DNA of 64,000 nt from AP-15 sp963789025 (GTDB lineage: Bacteria > Pseudomonadota > Alphaproteobacteria > ATCC43930 > CGMCC-115725): positions 186,001 through 250,000 of the forward strand of contig CAWBIT010000005.1 of NCBI GenBank assembly GCA_963789025.1, given 5' to 3'. Positions 51,402 through 60,261 of this stretch are shown in pieces. Within the stretch, counting starts at the first letter, position 1, and each line of letters begins with the position of its first letter. The position numbers and the translations under genes are program-made. The notes below the pieces were generated by a model. The model searched no databases. It saw nothing but the letters and a program-made list of their open reading frames with translations, and was not told the DNA's origin.

Positions 51402-53012
51402 ATGGCACAGCACTTCCGACCGGCGTCGCACTATGCGGCTGTCCTTGCGGCTGCCATTGTGGCGAGTGTGTTGGGCGCGCCTGGCGGCACAGCCTTCGCC
51501 AACTCCGCCCCGAAGCGTGGCGGGACCCTCGAATTCGCCGTGGACGCCGAGCCGCCGAACTACGACTGTCATGCCAGCGTAACGTTCGCCGTTCTGCACC
51601 CGATCGCGCCGCACTATTCGACGCTTCTGAAATTCGACACCGCCAATTACCCGCAAGTCGAGGGCGATCTCGCCGCTTCCTGGACTGTATCGCCGGACAA
51701 GCTCACCTATACCTTCAAGCTGCATCCCAACGTGCTGTTCCATGACGGCTCTCGGCTGACATCGGAAGACGTCAAGGCGAGCTGGGAGCGTATCGTGCGG
51801 CCGCCTCCCGGAGTGACTTCGGTGCGGCGGGTCAATTATTCCGCGATCGGCGCGATCGATACGCCCGATCCGCTGACGGTCGTGTTCCACCTGAAGTGGC
51901 CGGAGGCTGCGATGCTGCAGAACTTCGCCTCCGAGTGGAACTGTATTTACAGCGCCGCAAAGCTCAAAGAGGATCCGCTCTACCCGGTAACACATATTCT
52001 CGGGACCGGCGCCTTCACCTTCGTCGAGCACGTGAAGGGCGACCACTGGACCGGGCGGAGGTTCGACCGGTATTTCCGGCCGGGTAGGCCTTATCTCGAC
52101 GGCTATCGCGCGGATTTTTTGACCGGGGCCAAGATGATCCAAGGCTTCAAGGACGGCCGCATCATGGCTGAATTTCGCTTTATCACCCCCAATGAACGCG
52201 ATGACCTCGTCGAGGCGCTCGGCGACAAGCTGGCGGTATACGAAAGCCCGACATTGCTCAACCTGTTGGTCGTGTTCAATGTCAAGCACCCGCCCTATGA
52301 CGACGCGCGAGTCCGGCGAGCGCTCTCGCTGGCCATCGATCGGTGGGGGGGTGCCGAAGCGCTGGCACAATCGACGGTCCTCAAATTCGTCGGCGGCTTG
52401 CTGCGGCCCGGTTTCGCGATGGCCACCCCGGAAGCGGAACTGGCCAAAATTCCAGGTTTCTCCCGCGACATCGCGGCATCGCGCGCCGAAGCCAAAAAAC
52501 TCTTAGCCGAGGCCGGCGCGCCGGGGCTGACCGTAAAACTAACCAATCGCGATCTGCCGATGCCGTGGATCCCGGGCGGCGATTACGTTGCGGAGGCGTG
52601 GCGCGCTATAGGTCTCACTGTCGATCAACAGAAACTCAAGTTGAAAGACTGGACGGCGGCTCTCGAGAAAGGCGATTTCGATGCCGCGATCGATTTCATC
52701 GGCGATTATTTCGATGACCCGACATTGCAGCTGACCAAGTACGTGTCACGTGACCTGTCTCCCGCGAACTATTCTTCTTCTACGGACCGCTATCTCGACG
52801 CGCTCTACATCGGCCAGGCAGTGACCGTCGATCAGCGCGAGCGCGCGCGTATCGTTCGCGAATTCGAACGCCACGCATTGACCCAGGCGTACACGGTGCC
52901 GATCCTCTGGTACAACCGTATCGTGCCCACGACGGCCAATGTCAAAGGTTGGAACATGACCCCCAGTCAATACATCGGCCAAGATCTAGCAGATGTTTGG
53001 CTGGATCGCTGA
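51402..53012 (+). CDS. ABC transporter substrate-binding protein, SBP_bac_5 (DppA/OppA) family
   Basis: 536 residues, ATG 51402, signal peptide to about residue 34 (VASVLGAPGGTAFANS). It is typical of the family: KRGGTLEFAVDAEPPNYDCH, EGDLAASWTVSPDKLTYTFKL, FHDGSRLTSEDVKASWERI, GTGAFTFVEHVKGDHW, VKHPPYDDARVRRALSLAIDR and VPILWYNRIVPTTANVKGW. It delivers peptide-like substrates to the permeases encoded 5 kb upstream in the same direction. DuB-class oligopeptide proteins bind dipeptides to opines; the ligand is not evident. Confidence 0.92.
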   Translation: MAQHFRPASHYAAVLAAAIVASVLGAPGGTAFANSAPKRGGTLEFAVDAEPPNYDCHASVTFAVLHPIAPHYSTLLKFDTANYPQVEGDLAASWTVSPDKLTYTFKLHPNVLFHDGSRLTSEDVKASWERIVRPPPGVTSVRRVNYSAIGAIDTPDPLTVVFHLKWPEAAMLQNFASEWNCIYSAAKLKEDPLYPVTHILGTGAFTFVEHVKGDHWTGRRFDRYFRPGRPYLDGYRADFLTGAKMIQGFKDGRIMAEFRFITPNERDDLVEALGDKLAVYESPTLLNLLVVFNVKHPPYDDARVRRALSLAIDRWGGAEALAQSTVLKFVGGLLRPGFAMATPEAELAKIPGFSRDIAASRAEAKKLLAEAGAPGLTVKLTNRDLPMPWIPGGDYVAEAWRAIGLTVDQQKLKLKDWTAALEKGDFDAAIDFIGDYFDDPTLQLTKYVSRDLSPANYSSSTDRYLDALYIGQAVTVDQRERARIVREFERHALTQAYTVPILWYNRIVPTTANVKGWNMTPSQYIGQDLADVWLDR

Positions 53013-53038
53013 TGATTTCGGAATGAATGGAGGCTGAC

Positions 53039-53902
53039 GTGAGCCAAACGCGTGTCCGCACCGTTGCGACCGGCAGCGCTTTGGGCGCCGAGGTGATCGG
53101 CGTCGATCTTCGCTCCGTCGACGACGATACCTTCGGGGCAATCCATAAGGCTTGGCTGGATCATCTGGTGCTCTTGTTTCGTGGTCAAAAGCTGAGCGAC
53201 GATCAGCTGATCGCGTTCAGCCGGCGTCTCGGTGAGTTGGATCTGGCGCCGATACAGGAGACCGGCCGACGGTTTGTCGAGGGTCATCCCGAGATCTACA
53301 TCGTCTCGAACGTGATCGAGAAGGGCGTTCCGATCGGCAGCCTTGGCGCCGGCGAACTCGTATGGCACACCGACATGTCGTACCAAGAAGATCCGCCCAA
53401 GGCGAGCATGCTGTATGCGCTCGAGGTGCCGCCCGAGGGCGGCAAGACGGGGTTCCTCAACATGTACGATGCCTATCAAGCGCTGCCCTTGCAGTTAAAG
53501 GAGCGCGTCACCGGGCTCTGGGTGAAACATGACGGGACCTACAACAGCGGCGGCTATGTCCGGGCCGGCGTGACGCCGACCGACGATCCTCGCGAGGCTC
53601 TGGGCACGATCCACCCGCTCGTCTGCACGCATCCCGAAACGGGTCGCAAGTGCCTCTATCTCGGCCGCCGCCGCAACGCCTATATCGACGGGCTTCCGCT
53701 CGCCCAATCCGAAGCGCTGCTCGACGAGATTTGGGCTTACGCGACCCGCGACGAGCTGACCTGGTACAATGACTGGCGGGTGGGCGACCTCGTTCTGTGG
53801 GACAACCGCTGCACGATGCACCGCCGCGATCCCTTCGACCCCGCCGCGCGGCGCGTCATGCACCGTACCCAGATCAAGGGCGAAACCCCGCCTGTGGCTT
53901 GA
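53039..53902 (+). CDS. TauD/TfdA-family alpha-ketoglutarate-dependent dioxygenase
   Basis: 287 residues from GTG 53039, chosen because GGAGG lies six bases upstream (ATG 53027 would overlap it). Fe(II) ligands are HTD in GELVWHTDMSYQEDPPKAS (about residues 108-126) and the distal His in VLWDNRCTMHRRDPFD; the 2-oxoglutarate Arg is in RRVMHRTQIKG. The N-terminal GSALGAEVIGVDL is typical. The family hydroxylates taurine, phenoxyacetates and other small acids, releasing sulfite or phenol. Located directly after the binding protein, it may act on the imported compound. Confidence 0.9.
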   Translation: MSQTRVRTVATGSALGAEVIGVDLRSVDDDTFGAIHKAWLDHLVLLFRGQKLSDDQLIAFSRRLGELDLAPIQETGRRFVEGHPEIYIVSNVIEKGVPIGSLGAGELVWHTDMSYQEDPPKASMLYALEVPPEGGKTGFLNMYDAYQALPLQLKERVTGLWVKHDGTYNSGGYVRAGVTPTDDPREALGTIHPLVCTHPETGRKCLYLGRRRNAYIDGLPLAQSEALLDEIWAYATRDELTWYNDWRVGDLVLWDNRCTMHRRDPFDPAARRVMHRTQIKGETPPVA

Positions 53903-53903
53903 A

Positions 53904-55210
53904 ATGAGCACGCGGGACGAAAATGCAGTACGGATCGGCGCCGCGGCGCCGCCCCGTGCGGCCTGGAACAGCGTCCCCAATCAGGTGCTGTTGCTGCTGT
54001 GCTTGATGTACATGCTGTTCTACGTGGACCGGGTGAACATTTCGACGGCTGCGCCCCTGATCAAGAGCGATCTTGGTCTCAGCAACACAGCGCTGGGCTT
54101 TGCATTCTCGGCTTTCGCCTATCCATATGCACTGTTCCAGCTGATCGGCGGGTGGCTCGGAGACAAGTTCGGCCCGCGCTTGACGCTCGGAATATCGGGG
54201 TTGGTCGTCTGCATCTCGACGGCGCTGACCGGCGCCGTTGGCGGACTGACGGCGCTGGTCCTCGTCCGGCTCGCCCTAGGTTTTGGGGAGGGGCGGCGTT
54301 TCCGACGGCGACGCGCGCAATGGCGGCCTGGATGCCACCCGCGCAGTGGGGCTTTGCCCAGGGCATTACCCATTCATTCTCGCGGATTGGCAACGCATTG
54401 ACGCCGCCGCTTATTGCATGGCTCATCGCGGTCATCTCCTGGCGCGGGTCTTTTGTCGTTCTCGGTGCCGCCAGCCTGATTTGGATGGCGGTTTGGGTCT
54501 GGTTTTTCCGCGACAACCCGCGGACCCATCCGCGCGTGACGGGGGCCGAGCTCGAGCGGCTGGATGAAGGGCGAAAGCCGGCCGCCGTGCGCCCGAACGT
54601 CCCTTGGCTTAGCCTCGCCCGCCGGGTGCTGCCGGTGACCGGGGTGGATTTCTGCTATGGCTGGACGTTGTGGCTCTTCCTGAGCTGGATCCCGTCCTTC
54701 TTTTTCCAGAATTTTCATCTGAACTTGAAGAATTCCGCCTTGTTCTCCGCCGGGGTGTTCCTTTCGGGAGTCGTCGGGGACACCCTCGGCGGCGTGATCA
54801 GCGACCGCATTCTGAAGCGTACCGGTAATTTGCGCGCAGCGCGCTGCCGGGTTATCGCCGCCGGCCTGTTCGGCGGCTTCGTATTCATGATCCCGGTCGT
54901 CCTGGTACACGACCTGACGGTTGTCGCCCTGTGCCTGTCGTTGGCGTTCTTTTGTGTCGAGCTGGTCGTAGCCCCGATCTGGTCGGTGCCGATGGACATC
55001 GCGCCGCGCTACGCCGGCTCGGCAAGCGGCATCATGAATTTCGGCTTTGGCATGGCCGGCATCATTTCGCCCTTCGTGTTCGGCTACGCAATCGACCTGA
55101 CGGGCAGCTGGACCTTGCCCTTTCTCGGGTCGATGGCGCTGTTGGTGATCGGCGCCGGATTGGCATTGCGATTGAGACCCGACCAGCAGTTATTGGATCA
55201 GGCTGTCTAA
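53904..55210 (+). pseudogene. MFS transporter (anion:cation symporter type), frameshifted
   Basis: The frame from ATG 53904 reads VPNQVLLLLCLMYMLFYVDRVNIS (first helix), GGWLGDKFGPRLTLGISGLVV (MFS motif) and LVLVRLALGFGEG. It loses homology at 54284-54296, in GGTTTTGGGGAGGGGCGGCG. The other frame continues AAFPTATRAMAAWMPPAQWG through the remaining helices to a stop at 55210. One missing G explains it; the G-run context makes a sequencing error plausible. The ACS family carries organic acids such as glucarate or hydroxyphenylacetate. It closes the uptake operon. Confidence 0.8.
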
Positions 55211-55235
55211 GACATGCCCACCCAATGATTTCTCT

Positions 55236-55403
55236 ATGAAGCAGGACCGCATCAACGAGTACCCGATCCGCAGGACAATGAAGGCCTGGGTGCTGGGCAA
55301 CCCGGAGGAGCTGACTCTGGTCCAAGTGCCGACGGCCATCAAATACGCCCGCGAGCGCATCGAGGACGCAATCAAGGTGGTGGTGAAAATTCGCGAAAGC
55401 TGA
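55236..55403 (+). pseudogene. internally deleted zinc-type alcohol dehydrogenase relic
   Basis: A 55-residue frame from ATG 55236 contains MKAWVLGNPEELTLVQVPT, the typical N-terminus of medium-chain dehydrogenases, then jumps to IKYARERIEDAIKVVVKIRES and stops. The catalytic zinc and Rossmann regions are missing. I cannot place the tail with confidence. It lies between the MFS pseudogene and the DUF1153 gene, with no ribosome binding site of note. Confidence 0.4.
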
Positions 55404-55416
55404 ACGATCGAGCCAG

Positions 55417-55680
55417 TTAGCGCGGCCTGGGTAGCCGCGTGGGGGGCGCATCGCGGTAGACCTGCAGCCGGGTGACGCGCAGACCAGCGACGCCATGGGC
55501 CTCGATCGCGCGCTCCCAGGCGGCGAATTCCTCGGTCGACAGCATGTAACAGCGGCAGGCGTCCTCGATGTTCATCTTGCCGTCGCGCACGGCGTCGACA
55601 ATCGCCGCCTTGCGCCGCGCGACCCAGCGCTTTGTGTCGGGGGGCGGGAGGCCGGGGGGATTGGCGCTGATGTGCGGCAA
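55417..55680 (-). CDS. DUF1153/SciP-type DNA-binding regulator
   Basis: 87 residues, ATG 55680. It has the diagnostic helix-turn-helix sequence TKRWVARRKAAIVDAVRDGK, IEDACRCYMLSTEEFAAWERAIE and GLRVTRLQVYRD. SciP in Caulobacter is a small alphaproteobacterial regulator that antagonises CtrA-dependent promoters in the cell cycle. This copy has a longer Pro-rich N-terminus and C-terminus than I expect, so it may be a paralogue rather than the core SciP. Confidence 0.85.
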   Translation of the reverse strand: MPHISANPPGLPPPDTKRWVARRKAAIVDAVRDGKMNIEDACRCYMLSTEEFAAWERAIEAHGVAGLRVTRLQVYRDAPPTRLPRPR

Positions 55681-55860
55681 GAGTTCGCCTCGGGAATAAG
55701 CGCGTGAAATCTGTCGGTTAATTCAATCGTCGGCGACGGAAATGGTTTCAGAAAAATCTCACGCCCCCCTTGACGCAAATCTCATCCGGGCCGACGACGG
55801 CTCAGCTTGCCGCAACCACCGCGCGCCATCATCTCTGACGGGACCAGGAGGGAAGAGGAA

Positions 55861-56265
55861 ATGACTGTCGAGCTCAACCACACCATCATTCCAGCCACGG
55901 ATAAACGGGCGTCTGCCAAGTTCCTCGCCGATATACTCGGATTGGAGGCAGGACCGGAGTGGTCGCATTTCGTTCCGGTCCGCACGAGCAACGGGGTAAC
56001 GCTCGACTACGCCGATGCCACCGACTTCCGCCGACAGCACTACGCCTTTCTCGTCAGCGAGAGCGAGTTCGACGCAGCGCTCTCCCGCATCAAAGCCGCG
56101 GACATCGCATTTTATGCCGATTTCAACCGAGCCGGGCGCGGTCAGATCAACCACCTCTACGGCGGCCGCGGCCTGTATTTCGACGACCCCGACGGCCATC
56201 TGCTGGAGATCATCACGCGACCCTATGGGCCGACCCCCGAGAGGTGGACCGAGACACCGTCCTGA
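55861..56265 (+). CDS. VOC-family (glyoxalase/bleomycin resistance-like) protein
   Basis: 134 residues from ATG 55861 behind GAGGGAAGAGGAA. Paired beta-alpha-beta-beta-beta modules: LNHTIIPATDKRASAKFLADILGLE with a potential metal His at the start, HYAFLVSESEFDAAL, YGGRGLYFDDPDGHLLEII with the second-module His/Glu. The family includes glyoxalases, dioxygenases and resistance proteins; nothing narrows the substrate. It is monocistronic. Confidence 0.85.
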   Translation: MTVELNHTIIPATDKRASAKFLADILGLEAGPEWSHFVPVRTSNGVTLDYADATDFRRQHYAFLVSESEFDAALSRIKAADIAFYADFNRAGRGQINHLYGGRGLYFDDPDGHLLEIITRPYGPTPERWTETPS

Positions 56266-56671
56266 CGCCGGCCCGCCCCCTTGCAGTGGGAACCAATCGT
56301 CGCAGAAATCGCCGGTGAGCTCGGTTAAGCGTGCCAAGCGCGGCCGGGGTTGCCGGCCACGGCGTCGTATTCCTTGCGGTTTTGTCATTGTCGTGCTAAT
56401 ATGCAAACTAACATCTACCACGGATCCAGGAGCGTGTTGCCCTTCTACCGAGGCTTGAGATTTCTGGCTGATCTGACTCGATTACAGCGAATAACAGCGA
56501 GCCATTTCGCTGTTCTTTACGATGTGACATTACCCGAATCCGAGGATTTCGGCGGCGAAGAAGCGCATTGATGGCTGATAATTTTCCGAAAACAGCGATA
56601 ACAGCCCAGGGGAGGTTGAGCCTGATGGGTTCCGAACAACCCCGCGCGTCCGCAGCCACCAGGCCGGATGA
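56266..56671. other. convergent intergenic region, no gene seen
   Basis: About 400 bp without a supported gene, between the stop of the VOC gene and the stop of the aminotransferase gene. It contains a run of short direct repeats of the form ACAGCGA/AATAACAGC (56481-56610) and a hairpin listed separately. Small open frames here lack ribosome binding sites. Confidence 0.45.
56494..56513. terminator. possible terminator hairpin
   Basis: ACAGCGA-GCCATT-TCGCTGT is a perfect 7-bp stem with a 6-base loop, followed by TCTTT. It lies between convergent genes, where a bidirectional or plus-strand terminator is expected. The stem is short and the U tract weak. Confidence 0.3.
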
Positions 56672-58081
56672 TTACTGGGCCAGCTGCCGCAACTCGGGCA
56701 TTGCGCGTTCCAGACCGCGCGCGAAACGCTCGACAACCTCATCGATCTCGCCGCGCGTGATGCAGAGCGGCGGGGAGAACGAGGTGATCTCGCCATAGGG
56801 CAGGGCGCGCACCAGCACACCCTCCTCGAGCACCTTGCGGGAGACGATGCGGTGAGGTTGGGTTTGCGCGTCGAAAAACCGGCGCGCCCGTTTGTCAGCG
56901 GCGAATTCGACCGCAACCATCAGGCCGGCGCCGCGAACATCGCCGACAAAGGGGTTGTCGGCCAGCCGCTCGCGCAATTGGTGGCGCAGATAAGTGCCCA
57001 TCGCGGCCGAATTCTCGATCAGGCCCTCGCGCTCCATGATGTCGAGGTTGGCCAATCCGACGGCCCCGCCGACCGGGTGCCCCGAATAGGTGAAGCCGTG
57101 CATCAATGGCCCCATTTCCGGCGAAGCGTCGCGCAATACCTCCCAGATCTTCTCGGAGATCACCGATGCCGAGAGCGGGAAGTATGCGCTGGTGATGCCC
57201 TTGGCGAGCGTGACGATGTCGGGCTTCAGGTCGAACAGACCCGTCGCGAACCAGGAGCCGGTGCGGCCGAACCCGGTGATCACCTCATCGGCGATGAACA
57301 GGATGTCGTGCTCGGCGAGAATCTCCTGGACCCGGTCGAAATAGCCTTTGGGCGGCAGAAAGACACCGCCCGTGCCCATGATCGGCTCTGCGATAAAGGC
57401 GGCGACCGTCTCCGCCCCCTCGCGGGCGATCAGCGCCTCGAGGTCGCCCACCATGCGGGCGGTGAACGCCTCTTCGTCTTCGCCGGCCTGGGCAAAACGG
57501 TAGAAGTGCGGGCAGGAAGTGTGGAAAACCCCCTCGATCGGCAGATCGAATGCTTTGTGAAAGGCCGCGATGCCGGTGAGGCTTCCGGCGGCATAGGTCA
57601 GGCCGTGATAGCTGCCGAGCCGGGAGATCACCTTCTTCTTCTGCGGCCGGCCGAGCAGATTGTTGTAATAGCGCACCAGCTTGAAATTGGTGTCGTTGGC
57701 GTCGGAGCCCGAAGTGCCGAAGAACATCTTCGAGAGATGCCCGGCGCCCGCCTTCTCGCGGAACAGGGTCAGCACGCGGTCGGCGAGCCGGATGATCGGC
57801 TCGTTCGAGTGCGATCCGAACGTGTGGTAATAACCGAGATCACGCATCGCCTGCGCCGCCGCTTCGCCGAGCTCGGCGCGGCCGTAGCCGATGTTGACGC
57901 ACCACAACCCGGCGCCGCAATCGATCAGCTCCCGGCCGTGCCGATCCTTGACCATGACCCCCGAGCCCCCGGCAATGATCGTCGGGCCGTTCTTGAGGTG
58001 ATCGGCGATCGAAGTCGCCGGGTGGATCAGGCTCTGCCGGTCCATTTCCTCCAGCGAGTAATTCTGTGCAGCGTCCGACAT
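56672..58081 (-). CDS. class III PLP aminotransferase (omega-aminotransferase)
   Basis: 469 residues, ATG 58081. Class III features: LIDCGAGLWCVNIGYGRAELGEA, FFGTSGSDANDTNFKLVRYY (phosphate loop), SRLGSYHGLTYAAGSLTG, AFIAEPIMGTGGVFLPPKGY, LFIADEVITGFGRTGSWF (PLP-ring Asp) and the Schiff-base lysine in VTLAKGITSAYFPLSA. Members convert amines or beta/omega-amino acids with pyruvate or 2-oxoglutarate. The length and the HxxGxFTYSGHP-type segment LMHGFTYSGHPVGGAVG suggest the pyruvate-dependent omega-transaminase group. HisI lies 9 bp upstream on the same strand. Confidence 0.92.
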   Translation of the reverse strand: MSDAAQNYSLEEMDRQSLIHPATSIADHLKNGPTIIAGGSGVMVKDRHGRELIDCGAGLWCVNIGYGRAELGEAAAQAMRDLGYYHTFGSHSNEPIIRLADRVLTLFREKAGAGHLSKMFFGTSGSDANDTNFKLVRYYNNLLGRPQKKKVISRLGSYHGLTYAAGSLTGIAAFHKAFDLPIEGVFHTSCPHFYRFAQAGEDEEAFTARMVGDLEALIAREGAETVAAFIAEPIMGTGGVFLPPKGYFDRVQEILAEHDILFIADEVITGFGRTGSWFATGLFDLKPDIVTLAKGITSAYFPLSASVISEKIWEVLRDASPEMGPLMHGFTYSGHPVGGAVGLANLDIMEREGLIENSAAMGTYLRHQLRERLADNPFVGDVRGAGLMVAVEFAADKRARRFFDAQTQPHRIVSRKVLEEGVLVRALPYGEITSFSPPLCITRGEIDEVVERFARGLERAMPELRQLAQ

Positions 58082-58090
58082 AATTCTCTC

Positions 58091-58498
58091 CTACCCTCCC
58101 GTACTCGCGGGATAAAGAATTTCCGGCGGGATTTCAGGTTCGGCGATAATCGTCCAGCCGCCGTCCCGCCAGGCGCGAAAAAAACAGCTGCGACGCCCGG
58201 TGTGGCAGGCGACGCCTTGCTGATCGACCAGCAGCAGCACGGTATCGCCGTCGCAATCGAGGCGGAGCTCGCGCAGCAGCTGAACCTGCCCGGAGGTCTC
58301 GCCCTTTCGCCAGAGCTTGGCGCGCGACCGCGACCAATAGCAGGCGCGGCCCTCGTCGAGGCTCGCCCGGACCGCCTCGCGGTTCATCCAGGCCAGCATC
58401 AGGATTTCTCCGGTATCGTATTGCTGGGCGATGGCCGGCACGAGACCATCGGGGCCAAACCTGATCGCAGCCAGCGCATTTTCGATCGGATCCTCCAC
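58091..58498 (-). CDS. hisI: phosphoribosyl-AMP cyclohydrolase
   Basis: 135 residues from GTG 58498, the usual length of HisI; upstream in-frame starts would add a tail lacking conservation. Conserved: GEILMLAWMNREAVRASLDEG, YWSRSRAKLWRKGETSGQVQ, DCDGDTVLLLVDQQGVACHTG and RSCFFR, including the Cys residues that bind Zn and the Asp residues that bind Mg. It catalyses the third step of histidine biosynthesis (hydrolysis of PR-AMP). No other his gene is in the window. Its downstream neighbour on the minus strand is the aminotransferase. Confidence 0.93.
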   Translation of the reverse strand: MEDPIENALAAIRFGPDGLVPAIAQQYDTGEILMLAWMNREAVRASLDEGRACYWSRSRAKLWRKGETSGQVQLLRELRLDCDGDTVLLLVDQQGVACHTGRRSCFFRAWRDGGWTIIAEPEIPPEILYPASTGG

Positions 58499-58595
58499 CT
58501 GCCTCGTCCCTTCCGTCGATTGCGCCCGTCCCACCCCCGGATTAGGGTTGCGATGCAACGAAAACAATACCGGTTGATAAGGCTTGTTAACGGGA

Positions 58596-59804
58596 ATGCG
58601 CATGAAGATCGCTATTATCTTCATCATTGCCGCCGTCTTGAACCTCGGCGCCACCGCTTCCGCCGAGAACTCGGGTGATGTCGTCAAGATCGGCGTTCTC
58701 AGTGACATGTCCGGGCTCTACTCCGATATCGGCGGGCCGGGGTCGGTCGAGGCGGCGCGCATGGCGATCGCCGATTTTGGCGGCAGCGTCGACGGCAAGA
58801 ACATCGAGCTGATGAGCGCCGACCATCACAACAAGCCGGATCTCGGTTCGGCGATCGCCACCCAGTGGTTCAGCGACGGCGTCGACGCTATTGTCGACGT
58901 GCCAAACTCGAGCGTGGCGCTCGCCGTGCAGGACGTCGCCCGCAATAAGGACAAGGTGCTCCTGATATCGGGGGCGGCGGCCTCCGACCTGACCGGCAAG
59001 GCCTGCTCGCCGACCTCGGTGCACTGGACCTACGACACGCTGGCATTGGCGAACGGCACCGGCGCCGCCATCGTCAAAGCCGGCGGCGACACCTGGTTCT
59101 TTATCACCGCTGATTACGCCTTTGGCCATAACCTCGAACGGGATACGTCGAGAGTCGTCGAGGAATACGGCGGGCAAGTGCTGGGCTCGGTCCTGGCGCC
59201 GCTAGGTACCGCGGATTTCTCCTCCTTCCTGCTGCAGGCGCAAAACTCCAAGGCGAAGATCATCGGCCTCGCCAATGCCGGCGGCGACGCGATCAACTCG
59301 ATCAAGCAGGCCGGCGAGTTCGGCATCGTCGAGGGCGGACAAAAGCTCGCCAGCCTCCTCGTCTTTATTTCCGATATTCACACCCTCGGGCTGCAGGCGG
59401 CGCACGGACTGCAGCTGACCTCGGCCTTTTATTGGGACCAGAACGACCAAACCCGCGCCTGGTCTAAGCGCTTTATCGACAAGATGAAACGCGAGCCGAC
59501 AATGGTGCAAGCCGGGGTGTACGGCGCGGTCATGCACTATCTGGCCGCAATCAAGGCGACCGGCAGCGACGACGGCCCGATCGTCGTCAAACAGATGAAG
59601 GCGACCCCGGTCAACGACTTCATGACCAAGAACGGCAAGATCCGCGAGGACGGCACCCTGGTCCGCGACATGTATCTGTTCGAGGTCAAGAAGCCGTCGG
59701 AATCAAAAGGTCCCTGGGACTACTATAGGCAGATCGCAGTAATCCCCGGCGAGGAAGCCTTTAAGCTCCCCGGCCCCAACCAATGCCCACTCGTCAAGGG
59801 CTGA
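58596..59804 (+). CDS. periplasmic branched-chain amino acid-type (LivK/Peripla_BP_6) binding protein
   Basis: 402 residues from ATG 58596 (ATG 58602 also possible). Signal peptide IAIIFIIAAVLNLGATASAE, then the type I binding-fold start VVKIGVLSDMSGLYSDIGGPGSVEAARMA, DGVDAIVDVPNSSVALAVQD, WFFITADYAFGHNLERDTSR, GTADFSSFLLQAQNSKAKII and AGVYGAVMHYLAAIK. The adjacent Lys/Asn-rich loops are typical. No Liv permease or ATPase gene is nearby, so it is an orphan binding protein or works with a distant transporter. Confidence 0.9.
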   Translation: MRMKIAIIFIIAAVLNLGATASAENSGDVVKIGVLSDMSGLYSDIGGPGSVEAARMAIADFGGSVDGKNIELMSADHHNKPDLGSAIATQWFSDGVDAIVDVPNSSVALAVQDVARNKDKVLLISGAAASDLTGKACSPTSVHWTYDTLALANGTGAAIVKAGGDTWFFITADYAFGHNLERDTSRVVEEYGGQVLGSVLAPLGTADFSSFLLQAQNSKAKIIGLANAGGDAINSIKQAGEFGIVEGGQKLASLLVFISDIHTLGLQAAHGLQLTSAFYWDQNDQTRAWSKRFIDKMKREPTMVQAGVYGAVMHYLAAIKATGSDDGPIVVKQMKATPVNDFMTKNGKIREDGTLVRDMYLFEVKKPSESKGPWDYYRQIAVIPGEEAFKLPGPNQCPLVKG

Positions 59805-59923
59805 AGACGCGTCGTCGGCAGCCGCGTTTCCGCTCGCATTGCCGCACCGGGAACAATCGTCACGGGCCAGTGTTGTCCATGCGTTGCCGCAGTCGGCCGC
59901 CTGCCTGCGCAGAGGAGAACGTC

Positions 59924-60070
59924 ATGCCGGAAACGGTCGTAATCACCGGGGCATCGGCGGGGGTCGGGCGTGCGGTTGCACAGCTGTGGGCGACCGAGCA
60001 CCGGGGTGCGCTCATGGCTGGGACACTGGCCATTGTCGCGTTCGTCACCACGTTGATTGTCGGATCCAAG
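59924..60070 (+). pseudogene. internally deleted short-chain dehydrogenase relic
   Basis: From ATG 59924 the frame reads MPETVVITGASAGVGRAVAQ, a clear SDR N-terminus behind AGAGGAGAACG. It is joined directly to HRGALMAGTLAIVAFVTTLI, which resembles the hydrophobic C-terminal anchor of longer SDRs. The catalytic middle is missing. It points to a single internal deletion. Confidence 0.5.
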
Positions 60071-60144
60071 CCACTGGCGAGGGTTTATCAAACGTCGAGC
60101 GAACCAGATCGGCTTGATGATCCTGGCGATAATCGATCGCCGTT

Positions 60145-60261
60145 ACCTTTCGCAGCGAGGCGGTCGAGGTTCGGCGTGCGGATCATCGGATTGCCCGCAC
60201 AGCCGAGCACGCGCGGGTTGTGCTCGTCGCACAGGATGAAGAGCAGGTTTGCGGGCCTCAT
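60145..60261 (-). pseudogene. truncated sulfatase, N-terminal fragment
   Basis: ATG 60261 overlaps the stop of the DUF2237 gene (TGATG). The frame reads MRPANLLFILCDEHNPRVLG then NPMIRTPNLDRLAAKG, the first strand and Asp/His-bearing segment of arylsulfatases and phosphatases of the alkaline-phosphatase superfamily. Homology ends abruptly near 60145 and the catalytic C/SxPxR is absent. It is a truncated, once-coupled second gene of the operon. Confidence 0.55.
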
